A stretch of DNA of 64,000 nt from Sphingobium yanoikuyae (GTDB lineage Bacteria > Pseudomonadota > Alphaproteobacteria > Sphingomonadales > Sphingomonadaceae): contig NZ_CP053023.1 of NCBI RefSeq assembly GCF_013001025.1, positions 62,001 to 126,000 on the forward strand, given 5' to 3'. A program made the translations under genes and the position numbers. Each line of letters starts with the position of its first letter. Positions within the stretch are counted from its first letter, which is position 1. Under the pieces are notes generated by a model. It searched no databases, had not been told where the DNA came from, and saw only the letters and a list, made by a program, of their open reading frames with translations. Of this stretch, positions 1-7,280 are shown piece after piece.

Positions 1-558
1 AACGGTATCGAGCAACTGCTCGATGTGATTGCGGATATGACCGATGGTCGCGTGCCCACCGATGCGCGTATGTGCCTTGAGATGTTGGCTGTGCAGTTGC
101 GGATCGTGAAGGAGCAGATCCTCGAAAATGATCGCCGCATCCTGGCCAGCGCGAGAGAGACTGAGCTTGGTCGGCGGCTCATGGAGATCCCGGGCGTCGG
201 GCCGTTGCTCGCCAGCGCGATCGTCGCGACCGTTCCCGATCCAGCGATCTTCCGCTCAGGGCGCAACCTCGCGGCCTGGATCGGTTTGGTCCCGCGACAG
301 AACTCAAGCGGCGGGAAGGAGCGTCTTGGCAGCATCACCAAGGCAGGGAATAGCTATCTGCGCCAGATGCTCATCGTCGGCGCCATGGCGGTCGTTCGCT
401 ACGCTGAGCGCAACGGTGCGAAGCGACCTTGGCTGGTGCAGCTTCTCGCACGTCGCAAGACCAAGGTCGCGGCAGTGGCTTTAGCCAACAAGAACGCGCG
501 CACGATCTGGGCAATGATGACGAGCGGCGAACGGTATCGCGAGCCGCTGGTCGCGTAG
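1..558 (+). CDS. IS110-family (IS1111-like) transposase, 5' end outside window
   Basis: The reading frame is open from base 1 and stops at 556-558, so only about the last 185 residues of the recombinase are present. The protein carries the C-terminal transposase_20 region: a helix-hairpin-helix-like IPGVGPLLASAI segment followed by LAAWIGLVPRQNSSGG and the KAGNSYLRQMLIVGA block that contains the candidate catalytic serine region of this family. IS110-family enzymes are RuvC-like DEDD recombinases guided by a bridge RNA. The DEDD part would lie upstream of the window. The long non-coding stretch after the stop fits the IS1111 subgroup, where the guide RNA lies on the 3' side. The family call is secure; the subgroup is inferred. 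Confidence 0.9.
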   Translation, partial: NGIEQLLDVIADMTDGRVPTDARMCLEMLAVQLRIVKEQILENDRRILASARETELGRRLMEIPGVGPLLASAIVATVPDPAIFRSGRNLAAWIGLVPRQNSSGGKERLGSITKAGNSYLRQMLIVGAMAVVRYAERNGAKRPWLVQLLARRKTKVAAVALANKNARTIWAMMTSGERYREPLVA

Positions 559-820
559 GAACACGGCGCGGGCAACGGCGCCATGAGGTTGGAAAGGGCG
601 GACAGGAGCTAATGCAGAAAGTCGGTTGAAACCGCCGGATCGGGAAAACCCATCTCGCCCCAAGCACCTCGAGTGCGTGAAATTGATCGGGACCCGAAAC
701 GCGCGAATGGCATTACGGCCAGCGGCATCATGCGCCGCACCAACAGGTCGGACACATGGCCGCACCAACCAACAATGCGACGCTCAATATGCCACTTGCC
801 AACGGAGGGCCGTCCACACA
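559..820 (+). mobile_element. 3' non-coding end of the IS110/IS1111-like element
   Basis: About 260 bases separate the transposase stop from the first codons that match a native sensor kinase (near 821). The stretch is GC-rich and has several short self-complementary patches. The GGGCCGTCCACAC-like segment at about 807-819 is a plausible right end. The exact border cannot be fixed without a second copy. In IS1111-type elements this position carries the bridge RNA; no RNA structure could be modelled here. Confidence 0.5.
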
Positions 821-2311
821 TGGAGCGAGGACGAGCGCGTTGCCGCGTTGGACCGCTATGACATTCTTGATACGCCAACCGAGCCGATCTTTGACGACAT
901 CGCCCGTCTGGCCTCCGAGGCGCTTGGGGCGCCGATCGCCGTGGTCAACCTTATCGCGACCGCGCGGCAGTGGTTCAAAGCCGAAATCAGCATCGGCGCG
1001 CGCGAACTCCCTCTGGAAGTCTCGATCTGCGCGCATGCGCTGCTCGAGGAGGACATGATGGTGATCCCCGACACACGGCTCGATCCGCGGGTCGATTGCA
1101 ATCCCCTGGTTACGGCCGAAGGTGGTCTTCGCTTCTATGCCGGGGCGCTTCTCAAGACACCCGACGGTCTGCCCATCGGCACGCTGTGCGTTCTTGATCG
1201 GCAGCCTCGCCCGGAGGGCATCACGCCCTTCCAGCGGCTCACCCTCGAAGTGCTGGCGCGCCAGGTCATGACGCAGCTGGAATTGCGCAGGTCGCTCAGC
1301 CAGCAGCAAGAAACGCTCGCGCAGCTCGCTGCGAGCGAGGAGCGGACCCGCCTTGCCCTTGACGCAGGCGAACTCGGCGCCTGGGAATCGACCCCGGCGC
1401 TGCGTTCGCTCAAATGGGACGCGCGCACCCGGGAGTTGCTTGGCCACGAACCTGACGAAGCGCTCGACTATGAAACCTCGTTTCTCGCGCGGGTTCATGC
1501 CGAGGATCGCGAGCGGGTCGCTGCCCTTATCGCCGAGGCGCTGGCCCCTGGGGGCGCAGGCACGGTCAGCGTCGAATATCGCACGGTCAATCCTCGTGAT
1601 GGCCGTGAGCGCTGGATCCACGCCAAGGGCGCGCTTGCCGTAGGTCTGGGCGGCGAACAGAAGTTCGTCGGCACGGTGCGGGACATCACCGCGGAAAAGG
1701 ATGCCGAGATGCATCGGCGGCTGCTGACTGGCGAGCTCCAGCACCGGGTCAAGAATACGCTCGCCGTGGTAAATGCCATCGTCCACCAGTCGCTCCGCAG
1801 CGCGCCCTCGATGGAGGAGGCGAGTACCGCGATCGGGCAGCGCCTCCAGACCCTGGGCGCCGCTTACGAGTTGCTAACCCGCACCGACTGGACGGTGGCG
1901 CCGATCGGCGCTGTCGCCGAAGGAACAACGGCGCTTCATGGCGCTCGCACAGGCGCGATCCGGATTGCGGGGCCTGACCTTCTTCTATCGGCACGGGCCT
2001 CGCTGGCTCTGTCCATGTCCCTCCACGAGCTGTCCACCAATGCGGTGAAATATGGCGCCCTGTCGGTGCCGGGCGGGCAGGTCGACCTTACCTGGACCAT
2101 CGATGCGGAAGAGGGAAAGTCATTCCTCACGATCTGCTGGGAGGAGCGAGGCGGACCAACCGTATGCGCGCCCGAGCGAGGCGGGTTCGGCACCCGCTTG
2201 ATGGCCAGCCTTGCCAGCGATCTCGGCGGCAAGGGAGTCATCGACTATCAGCCGACCGGTGTCGTCTGGCGGCATCGGGCTGATCTGGCACGGATCACCG
2301 AACCCGCTTGA
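707..2311 (+). CDS. HWE-family sensor histidine kinase (GAF-PAS-HWE) with IS-derived N-terminus
   Basis: This is a soluble-looking sensor kinase with no membrane segment. A GAF domain (about 850-1290, starting RYDILDTPTEPIFDDIA) is followed by a PAS/PAC domain (about 1340-1700, ending VGTVRDIT). Next come the HWE/HisKA_2 phosphoacceptor HRVKN (His codon at 1742) and an ATPase domain with HELSTNAVKYGAL and GGFGTRLM. HWE kinases commonly feed the alphaproteobacterial general stress response (PhyR/EcfG). The native start is missing: codons before about 821 lie in the IS110-type element. The in-frame ATG at 707 or a TTG at 626 could still start translation inside the IS. It is either expressed from the IS or a 5'-truncated gene. 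Confidence 0.85.
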   Translation: MALRPAASCAAPTGRTHGRTNQQCDAQYATCQRRAVHTWSEDERVAALDRYDILDTPTEPIFDDIARLASEALGAPIAVVNLIATARQWFKAEISIGARELPLEVSICAHALLEEDMMVIPDTRLDPRVDCNPLVTAEGGLRFYAGALLKTPDGLPIGTLCVLDRQPRPEGITPFQRLTLEVLARQVMTQLELRRSLSQQQETLAQLAASEERTRLALDAGELGAWESTPALRSLKWDARTRELLGHEPDEALDYETSFLARVHAEDRERVAALIAEALAPGGAGTVSVEYRTVNPRDGRERWIHAKGALAVGLGGEQKFVGTVRDITAEKDAEMHRRLLTGELQHRVKNTLAVVNAIVHQSLRSAPSMEEASTAIGQRLQTLGAAYELLTRTDWTVAPIGAVAEGTTALHGARTGAIRIAGPDLLLSARASLALSMSLHELSTNAVKYGALSVPGGQVDLTWTIDAEEGKSFLTICWEERGGPTVCAPERGGFGTRLMASLASDLGGKGVIDYQPTGVVWRHRADLARITEPA

Positions 2312-2418
2312 GTGGAACCCACGGCGGTTCCGGCTCGGTAAAATGTCACGGGTGGAAAAACTTGGATGTGCTGTCCGCTGGGGATTCACATTGCGCGCGC
2401 GCGTGATAGATTCATCTT

Positions 2419-2964
2419 ATGTTCCAGCAACCCGACCTCTTCGCCTCCGTCGATCCGGTCAGGCAGCCGCCGTCCGACGACCTGAATTTGCCTGCCCTCA
2501 TCGAGCGCATCGCCGATGTTTCGCGGCGGCCGCGCTATGCCTTCATGGTGCTCAACCTGATCGCCAAGGCGGCGGGGCGGAACAGCGGCAGTGCAGGTCC
2601 TTACGTCCAGGTGGATGGCGAGCGCATTCCTTTGCGCGATTGGCTCTGCGACTCTCTCGTCCCCATTGCGCAGCGCGATGCGCGCCGCCTCGCCATCGTC
2701 GACCAGGTGCGGTCGGGCCTTGAGGCGCAGAAGGCACTGCCTGACGATCCGCAGGAGGCGGCCCGTGTGGTCCAGGAGGAGGTGAAAGTGCGCATCCGCC
2801 GTTCGGGCCGTTGCAATGTCAGCCGCGCTGTCTCGGACCTCGTAAGAGCCGGCCTTGTGCGCAGGCATTATCAGGGCTTTCGCGTCGATCATCATAATCG
2901 CGGTGCGCAGCGCGAAGCGGTTTACACGATCACCGATGCGGCTGCGCGCGCGTTGCGCGCCTGA
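2419..2964 (+). CDS. Hypothetical protein, possible winged-helix C-terminus
   Basis: A 181-residue protein that I do not recognise. The middle contains RYAFMVLNLIAKAAG. The C-terminal third (VSRAVSDLVRAGLVRRHYQGFRVDHHNRGAQREAVYTIT) reads like the recognition helix and wing of a winged-helix fold, so DNA binding is possible. There is no signal peptide or membrane segment. It lies on the same strand directly upstream of the hipBA operators, and no good Shine-Dalgarno is visible before the ATG. Coding is supported by the uninterrupted frame and alphaproteobacterial codon use; the function is unknown. Confidence 0.65.
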   Translation: MFQQPDLFASVDPVRQPPSDDLNLPALIERIADVSRRPRYAFMVLNLIAKAAGRNSGSAGPYVQVDGERIPLRDWLCDSLVPIAQRDARRLAIVDQVRSGLEAQKALPDDPQEAARVVQEEVKVRIRRSGRCNVSRAVSDLVRAGLVRRHYQGFRVDHHNRGAQREAVYTITDAAARALRA

Positions 2965-2998
2965 GCAGGACGGCAGGGCAGGAAAACCGTTCTGTTCG

Positions 2999-3045
2999 GC
3001 ATGACATATCATTTTAATTGCTCATTTGCACATGATATGTCATGC
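2999..3045. promoter_or_regulatory. Tandem palindromic operators upstream of hipBA
   Basis: Two 14-base arms, GCATGACATATCAT at 2999-3012 and ATGATATGTCATGC at 3032-3045, are exact inverted repeats. Each arm is itself a near-palindrome with ATGA and TCAT half-sites, so each can bind one HTH dimer. Their centres are about 31-33 bases apart, about three helical turns. HipB proteins are known to repress their own operon through such palindromes. The AT-rich spacer probably holds the promoter. Confidence 0.75.
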
Positions 3046-3052
3046 ACTTTCC

Positions 3053-3397
3053 ATGCCCCGCGCCTCTCGAGCCTCCAGCGGTCTGCCGCCACAAAGCCAG
3101 CGTGCCATTCGCCAGTTGGGCGAAGACTTGCGCACCGCACGCAAGCGGCGACGCATCCCGCAGAAACTGATGGCCGAGCGTATGCTGGTGTCGGTGCAGA
3201 CGCTGCAGCGTCTCGAAGCCGGCGATCCGACCGTAGGCCTCGCCGCGCTGGCGAGCGCTCTCTTCGTGCTGGGTATGACGGCTCGCCTGGAATCGCTCGT
3301 CGCCCCTGAAACCGACAGGGTCGGGACCAGCGAGGAAATCGGCCGCCTGCCGCACAGCATCCACACGCCGCGGCGCGACGATCCGCTGGATTTCTAA
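3053..3397 (+). CDS. hipB: HipB-like XRE-family antitoxin/repressor
   Basis: A helix-turn-helix protein of 114 residues. The XRE fold spans roughly residues 18-75, with the segment ARKRRRIPQKLMAERMLVSVQTLQRLEAGDPTVGL covering helices 1-4. I chose the ATG at 3053 because the upstream in-frame ATG at 3032 and TTG at 3026 lie within or just before the right operator arm. HipB binds HipA, neutralises it and represses the operon. The gene ends 3 bases before hipA, which indicates a bicistronic message. Confidence 0.85.
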   Translation: MPRASRASSGLPPQSQRAIRQLGEDLRTARKRRRIPQKLMAERMLVSVQTLQRLEAGDPTVGLAALASALFVLGMTARLESLVAPETDRVGTSEEIGRLPHSIHTPRRDDPLDF

Positions 3398-3400
3398 GCC

Positions 3401-4663
3401 ATGGCCGACATCGAAACCTTCGTTTTCGTCTATCTGGACGGCGTTGCCGTCCCTGCGGGCCTTTTGCGCCTCCACAGCGAGCCGCGTGCCAGCTACGCGA
3501 CCTTCGCATACGGCAATCGCTATCTCGAGCGGCCCGACCGTGTCGCGATCGATCCTGTGACCCTGCCGCTGCCGCCGGCCGGCACGCGCCAGGAATTCCG
3601 GACCGAGGAAGGCTTTGCCGTCTTCAATGGGATCCGCGACGCCGCGCCCGACGGGTGGGGTCAGTATCTCATGTACAAGGCGATGGGCGAGCGAACGCCA
3701 AGCGAGGCGGATCTCCTGCTCGCGTCCGGTGACCACCGCGTCGGCGCACTGGCGTTCGGTCCCACGCTAGAGGCGCCAAGGCGCCTCGCGCCCTGGGGCG
3801 AAGCCGACGCGCCCGGCGAACAGTTCACCCTGGCAGAACTGGCCGCCGCCGCCGAAGAAGCGCAGGAGGTCGACCAGCTCAGCGAAAATCTGCGCCCCCT
3901 CTTGACCGCCGGCTCGTCGCTGGGCGGTGCGCGTCCCAAGGCGGCGACGACGATCGAGGGCCAATCCTGGATCGCCAAGTTTCCAGCACGCAACGACACC
4001 TTTCCCGAGTGCCGGGTCGAGCTAGCCACCATGCGGCTCGCCGCTGAATGCGGGCTCGACGTTCCGTCGCTTCGCTTCGAGCAACTGCTCGGCCGCGACA
4101 TCTATCTGATCGAACGTTTCGATCGCAGGCTGGACGGCAACCGGATGCTGCGCACCTCCTTCGCATCGGGGCTTACGATGCTGGGCGCGCATGAAAGCGA
4201 GGTCAGCCGCTATGCCTATGCCGATCTGGGCGCGACGCTACGCCAGCACGGCACTGCGGTCCGGCGGGATCTCGAGGAACTGTTCAGGCGCATGGTCTTC
4301 AATATCCTCGTCACCAATGACGACGATCACCTGCGCAATCATGGTTTCCTGTGGGACGGGAAGGGGTGGCGGCTGTCGCCGCTCTATGACGTCGTTCCCA
4401 AGCCGCAGGTGGGCCTGGATCGCCGGCTCGTGCTGGGCGTGGGGGCCGAGGGTCGCCAGGCCAGCCTTGCCAACGCGCTCTCGCAGGTCGCGCAGTTCGA
4501 CCTGGGGGAGGAGGATGCGCGCGCGATCGTTATCGCTATGGCCGATAGGGTTCATGCGCGGTGGCGTGCCTGTTTCGAAGAGGCAGGGGTCAACGTCGCC
4601 GACCAGGGCCGTTTTGCTACCTGCTTTCGCCTGGCGGACCCCGAACATCGCGCAATCGGCTGA
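3401..4663 (+). CDS. hipA: HipA-family serine/threonine kinase toxin
   Basis: 420 residues, close to the usual length for HipA. It has the N-terminal HipA subdomain and a kinase fold. Visible motifs are SSLGGARPKA (phosphate loop, about residues 168-177), WIAKFP with the ATP-binding lysine, NILVTNDDDHLRNHGF (catalytic loop with Asp and Asn) and LSPLYDVVP (metal-binding Asp). E. coli HipA phosphorylates glutamyl-tRNA synthetase and drives persistence; the substrate here is unknown, and HipT or HipA2-type relatives use other tRNA synthetases. It follows hipB by 3 bases and appears intact, so the pair should be a working toxin-antitoxin module that could also stabilise the element. Confidence 0.9.
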   Translation: MADIETFVFVYLDGVAVPAGLLRLHSEPRASYATFAYGNRYLERPDRVAIDPVTLPLPPAGTRQEFRTEEGFAVFNGIRDAAPDGWGQYLMYKAMGERTPSEADLLLASGDHRVGALAFGPTLEAPRRLAPWGEADAPGEQFTLAELAAAAEEAQEVDQLSENLRPLLTAGSSLGGARPKAATTIEGQSWIAKFPARNDTFPECRVELATMRLAAECGLDVPSLRFEQLLGRDIYLIERFDRRLDGNRMLRTSFASGLTMLGAHESEVSRYAYADLGATLRQHGTAVRRDLEELFRRMVFNILVTNDDDHLRNHGFLWDGKGWRLSPLYDVVPKPQVGLDRRLVLGVGAEGRQASLANALSQVAQFDLGEEDARAIVIAMADRVHARWRACFEEAGVNVADQGRFATCFRLADPEHRAIG

Positions 4664-4720
4664 CAGGCCAGCGATTTCACGCCGAAGGGCGTCACAGGGC
4701 CCCGGCGCTCCAGAGGGATT

Positions 4721-5077
4721 TCAGGCAGCGCGCGCTTCGGCCGACGCGGTAGAGAAAGCAGCGGCGGAAGAGGGCGCTGCCTTGGTCATGCCAGCCGCCG
4801 CGGCGATCAGCCGCTCCCGCATCGCCTTGCCTGGCTTGAAATGCACCGATCGCTTGGCCGGGACCGGCACGGCCAAGCCGCTGCGTGGATTTCGCCCGGT
4901 GCGAGCCTCGTGCAGCCGCGTCAAAAAGGCACCGAACCCGCGCAGCTCGACACGCCCGCCAGCGGCTAGCTGGTCGACGACCGCCTCGAAGAAGAGATCG
5001 ACGATCTTTTCAATCTCCTGCGCGGAGAGTTCCGGGTTTTCCTTGCCCAGGAGGGCCACGAGTTCAGATCGCACCAT
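4721..5077 (-). CDS. HU/IHF-family DNA-binding protein, IHF beta-like
   Basis: A histone-like DNA-bending protein of 118 residues. The MVRSELV start, helix pair, VELRGFGAF core and the DNA-contacting arm RTGRNPRSG are those of the IHF beta family, followed by KPGKAMRERL. An alanine-rich C-terminal tail of about 20 residues extends beyond the usual length. The frame is open upstream to a GTG at 5143 and an ATG at 5125, but family alignment favours the ATG at 5077. It is probably an accessory nucleoid protein carried by the element, where it could assist recombination or transcription. No obvious operon partner. Confidence 0.85.
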   Translation of the reverse strand: MVRSELVALLGKENPELSAQEIEKIVDLFFEAVVDQLAAGGRVELRGFGAFLTRLHEARTGRNPRSGLAVPVPAKRSVHFKPGKAMRERLIAAAAGMTKAAPSSAAAFSTASAEARAA

Positions 5078-5199
5078 GGCTGGAGCCTGCTTCACTGGTT
5101 TGTCACTGCATCCAAGGTAAGTCATCCGCTCGCCTATCTCCACATTTTATGTTGGTGTCGTAATGATTTAGTTTGAGTGTGGTTGGTCGGGCTGGCAAC

Positions 5200-6909
5200 T
5201 CACCGCGGCACGATCTGAAGGTCCGGACTGAGCTGCGCCCGCATAGCCCGGATCCTATCGGTCGCATCGTCCGCAGACATGCCGAGCGTCATCAGGGCCT
5301 GAGCGCCGAGCCCAAGCCCCGCAGCATAGTTTTCGGGAAAGACATGTGCCGCGCCCGCCTGCGCCAGCTCACCCAGATGCGCATCGTCGCGGAGGCTGGC
5401 GATCACATGGATCGCGGGGTTCAGGCGCTTGGCTTCGCGAATGATGCGCACCGACCGATGCCAATTGTTGACAAGCACGATGATGGCTGCGGCGCGATCG
5501 ACGCCGGCTGCCTTGAGTATTCCCGCTCGGCTGGCGTCGCCGAAAACCGCTTTATGACCGTCCTGTTGGGCGCGGCGAAGGCGCTCCACGTTTCGCTCGA
5601 TCGCCAGGTATGGAATTTCGCTCGCCTCGAGTGTGAGCGCGACCAGACGGCCCACGGGGCCGCAGCCGGCAAGCACGACGTGACCCTTGAGCTCCTGAGA
5701 TGTTGTGCGAACCGCAGTTTCGATCTCCGCGCCGAGCGGATCCCGGCTCCGCAGGATGAGATCTCCGGCCCGGTCGCTCCACTGCGCCAGGATCGGTCCG
5801 ACGAGCATGCTCGCGGCGATCGCGCCCAGGACGGGCTGGCCGATCGCGGGCGACAGAAGGGCGCTATCGAGCGACCGACCCACGATGAGTAGCCCAAGCT
5901 CACCCGAATGCGCCAGAAGCAAGCCGGTCTTGACCGCGCTGCTTGCCGGGAGGCCTGAGAGACGGGTGACGCCAAAGACGACCAGGAACTTGACGACAAG
6001 GATCGCGGCCAGAACGAGAAAGGTGACAGCCGGCTGGGCCAGGATCTGCGACCAGTCGACCGACATGCCGATCGTCACGAAGAAGACGCCCAGCAGCAGA
6101 TCGCGAAATGGCCGGATTTCCTCTTCGAGCTGGTGCCTGAAGTCACTTTCGCCGACCATCATCCCGACTACGAAGGCGCCGATAGGAAGCGACAGTCCGA
6201 TCTTTTCCGCTGCAAGCGACGCGCCCACAACAAGCGTCAGCACGCCCAGCAGGAAGGTTTCGTCCGGGCCGGATCTCGCGACCCACCCGAGCAAACGGCC
6301 AAGCGTGCGCCGTGCGAGAAGCGCCACGCCCGCCAATGCCACGAAGCTGACACCCATGCGCAGCAGTACCTTTTCCATCTCGACCTCGTTGGCCGCGTCT
6401 GGAAGGGCAGCAATGAGCGACAGCAGGATCAAAGCGACCAGGTCCTCAAACAGGACTATGCCGGTCGCAGCCACGCCGTGGCGGCTCGATACCGCGTCGG
6501 TGTCGACGAGATGCTTTTGGATGATGGCGGTCGATGACATGGCGATGGCGCCGCCCAGGAGGGCCGCTGGCAGAAGCGGCAATCCTACGAGGAAATGGCT
6601 CGCAGCTCCCGCCAGCAGTGTTGCGCCTGCCACGGTTCCGAACCCGAGCCCGATCATGGCGCCCCCGCTGGACAGCAGCCGAGGCACGGAAAATTCAAGG
6701 CCAATCACGAACATGAGGAGAGCGATGCCGAGCTCGCCGAAAAAATGGGTGCCTTCGCTGTCGGTTACTGCGCCTATGCCATGGGGGCCCAGGAGCAGGC
6801 CGGCGGCGAGATAGCCCAACACCGGCGACAGGCGGAGCCTCGCCAGGATGGCAACTGCCACAAATGCAGCCGCGATCAGAAGGAATGTCTGAGCAAGCTG
6901 TTCTTCCAT
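5200..6909 (-). CDS. KefB/KefC-type cation:proton antiporter with TrkA-N domain
   Basis: 569 residues. About 12 hydrophobic segments fill residues 1-390 (CPA2 Na+/H+ exchanger fold, including YLAAGLLLGPHGIG, MSSTAIIQKHL and LLLGVFFVTIGMSVDW). A cytoplasmic Rossmann TrkA-N domain starts near residue 405 with VVLAGCGPVGRLVALTL and ends in a GDASR segment. Proteins of this type exchange K+ for protons and are gated by nucleotides or glutathione adducts. Related kefB genes are standard members of transmissible heat and chlorine tolerance loci, which fits the other cargo here. It is a single gene, intact, with no obvious operon partner. Confidence 0.88.
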   Translation of the reverse strand: MEEQLAQTFLLIAAAFVAVAILARLRLSPVLGYLAAGLLLGPHGIGAVTDSEGTHFFGELGIALLMFVIGLEFSVPRLLSSGGAMIGLGFGTVAGATLLAGAASHFLVGLPLLPAALLGGAIAMSSTAIIQKHLVDTDAVSSRHGVAATGIVLFEDLVALILLSLIAALPDAANEVEMEKVLLRMGVSFVALAGVALLARRTLGRLLGWVARSGPDETFLLGVLTLVVGASLAAEKIGLSLPIGAFVVGMMVGESDFRHQLEEEIRPFRDLLLGVFFVTIGMSVDWSQILAQPAVTFLVLAAILVVKFLVVFGVTRLSGLPASSAVKTGLLLAHSGELGLLIVGRSLDSALLSPAIGQPVLGAIAASMLVGPILAQWSDRAGDLILRSRDPLGAEIETAVRTTSQELKGHVVLAGCGPVGRLVALTLEASEIPYLAIERNVERLRRAQQDGHKAVFGDASRAGILKAAGVDRAAAIIVLVNNWHRSVRIIREAKRLNPAIHVIASLRDDAHLGELAQAGAAHVFPENYAAGLGLGAQALMTLGMSADDATDRIRAMRAQLSPDLQIVPR

Positions 6910-7280
6910 GAATTCAAGAGCCTTATCCAGTCGCTAGTTGGATTTGGGCGTGATGTAGGATGAAAGAGGGAGATGTCATCGGTTGATGCCAGCCACCCGA
7001 CCTAAAGACGGCACCCGTCAATCATTGTGATGATTTATACATCAAAACTAGCTTTTGAGGGTGGGAAATGATGTGATATATGGGCAAAAGGATGCAAATT
7101 CGGAGTAGCATCGGGTCGCGCTAAGGTACGGCAGCTTCGCAAAAGGGGCTGCCGCTTCGGCTCGCAGTCCTTTCTCGACCGATAGCTTGGCAGCTAAGGG
7201 GACGGTTCGCCCGCGCTTCCGACATCGCGCTCTCAGGACGCTCGCGACGCTACCGCGTCGTTGCGCGACGTACCTGCGGA
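6910..7280. other. Intergenic region without a supported gene
   Basis: The 371 bases between two minus-strand genes hold no convincing coding frame. The part nearest the antiporter (about 6950-7090) is AT-richer and should contain its promoter. A GGCAGC...GCTGCC hairpin lies at about 7129-7154 and could end the upstream transcript, although no T-run follows it. Confidence 0.4.

Noticed and set aside
728..1786. Long minus-strand frame across the HWE kinase
   Set aside because: High-GC shadow of the kinase coding strand; its Arg/Gly-rich translation matches no family.
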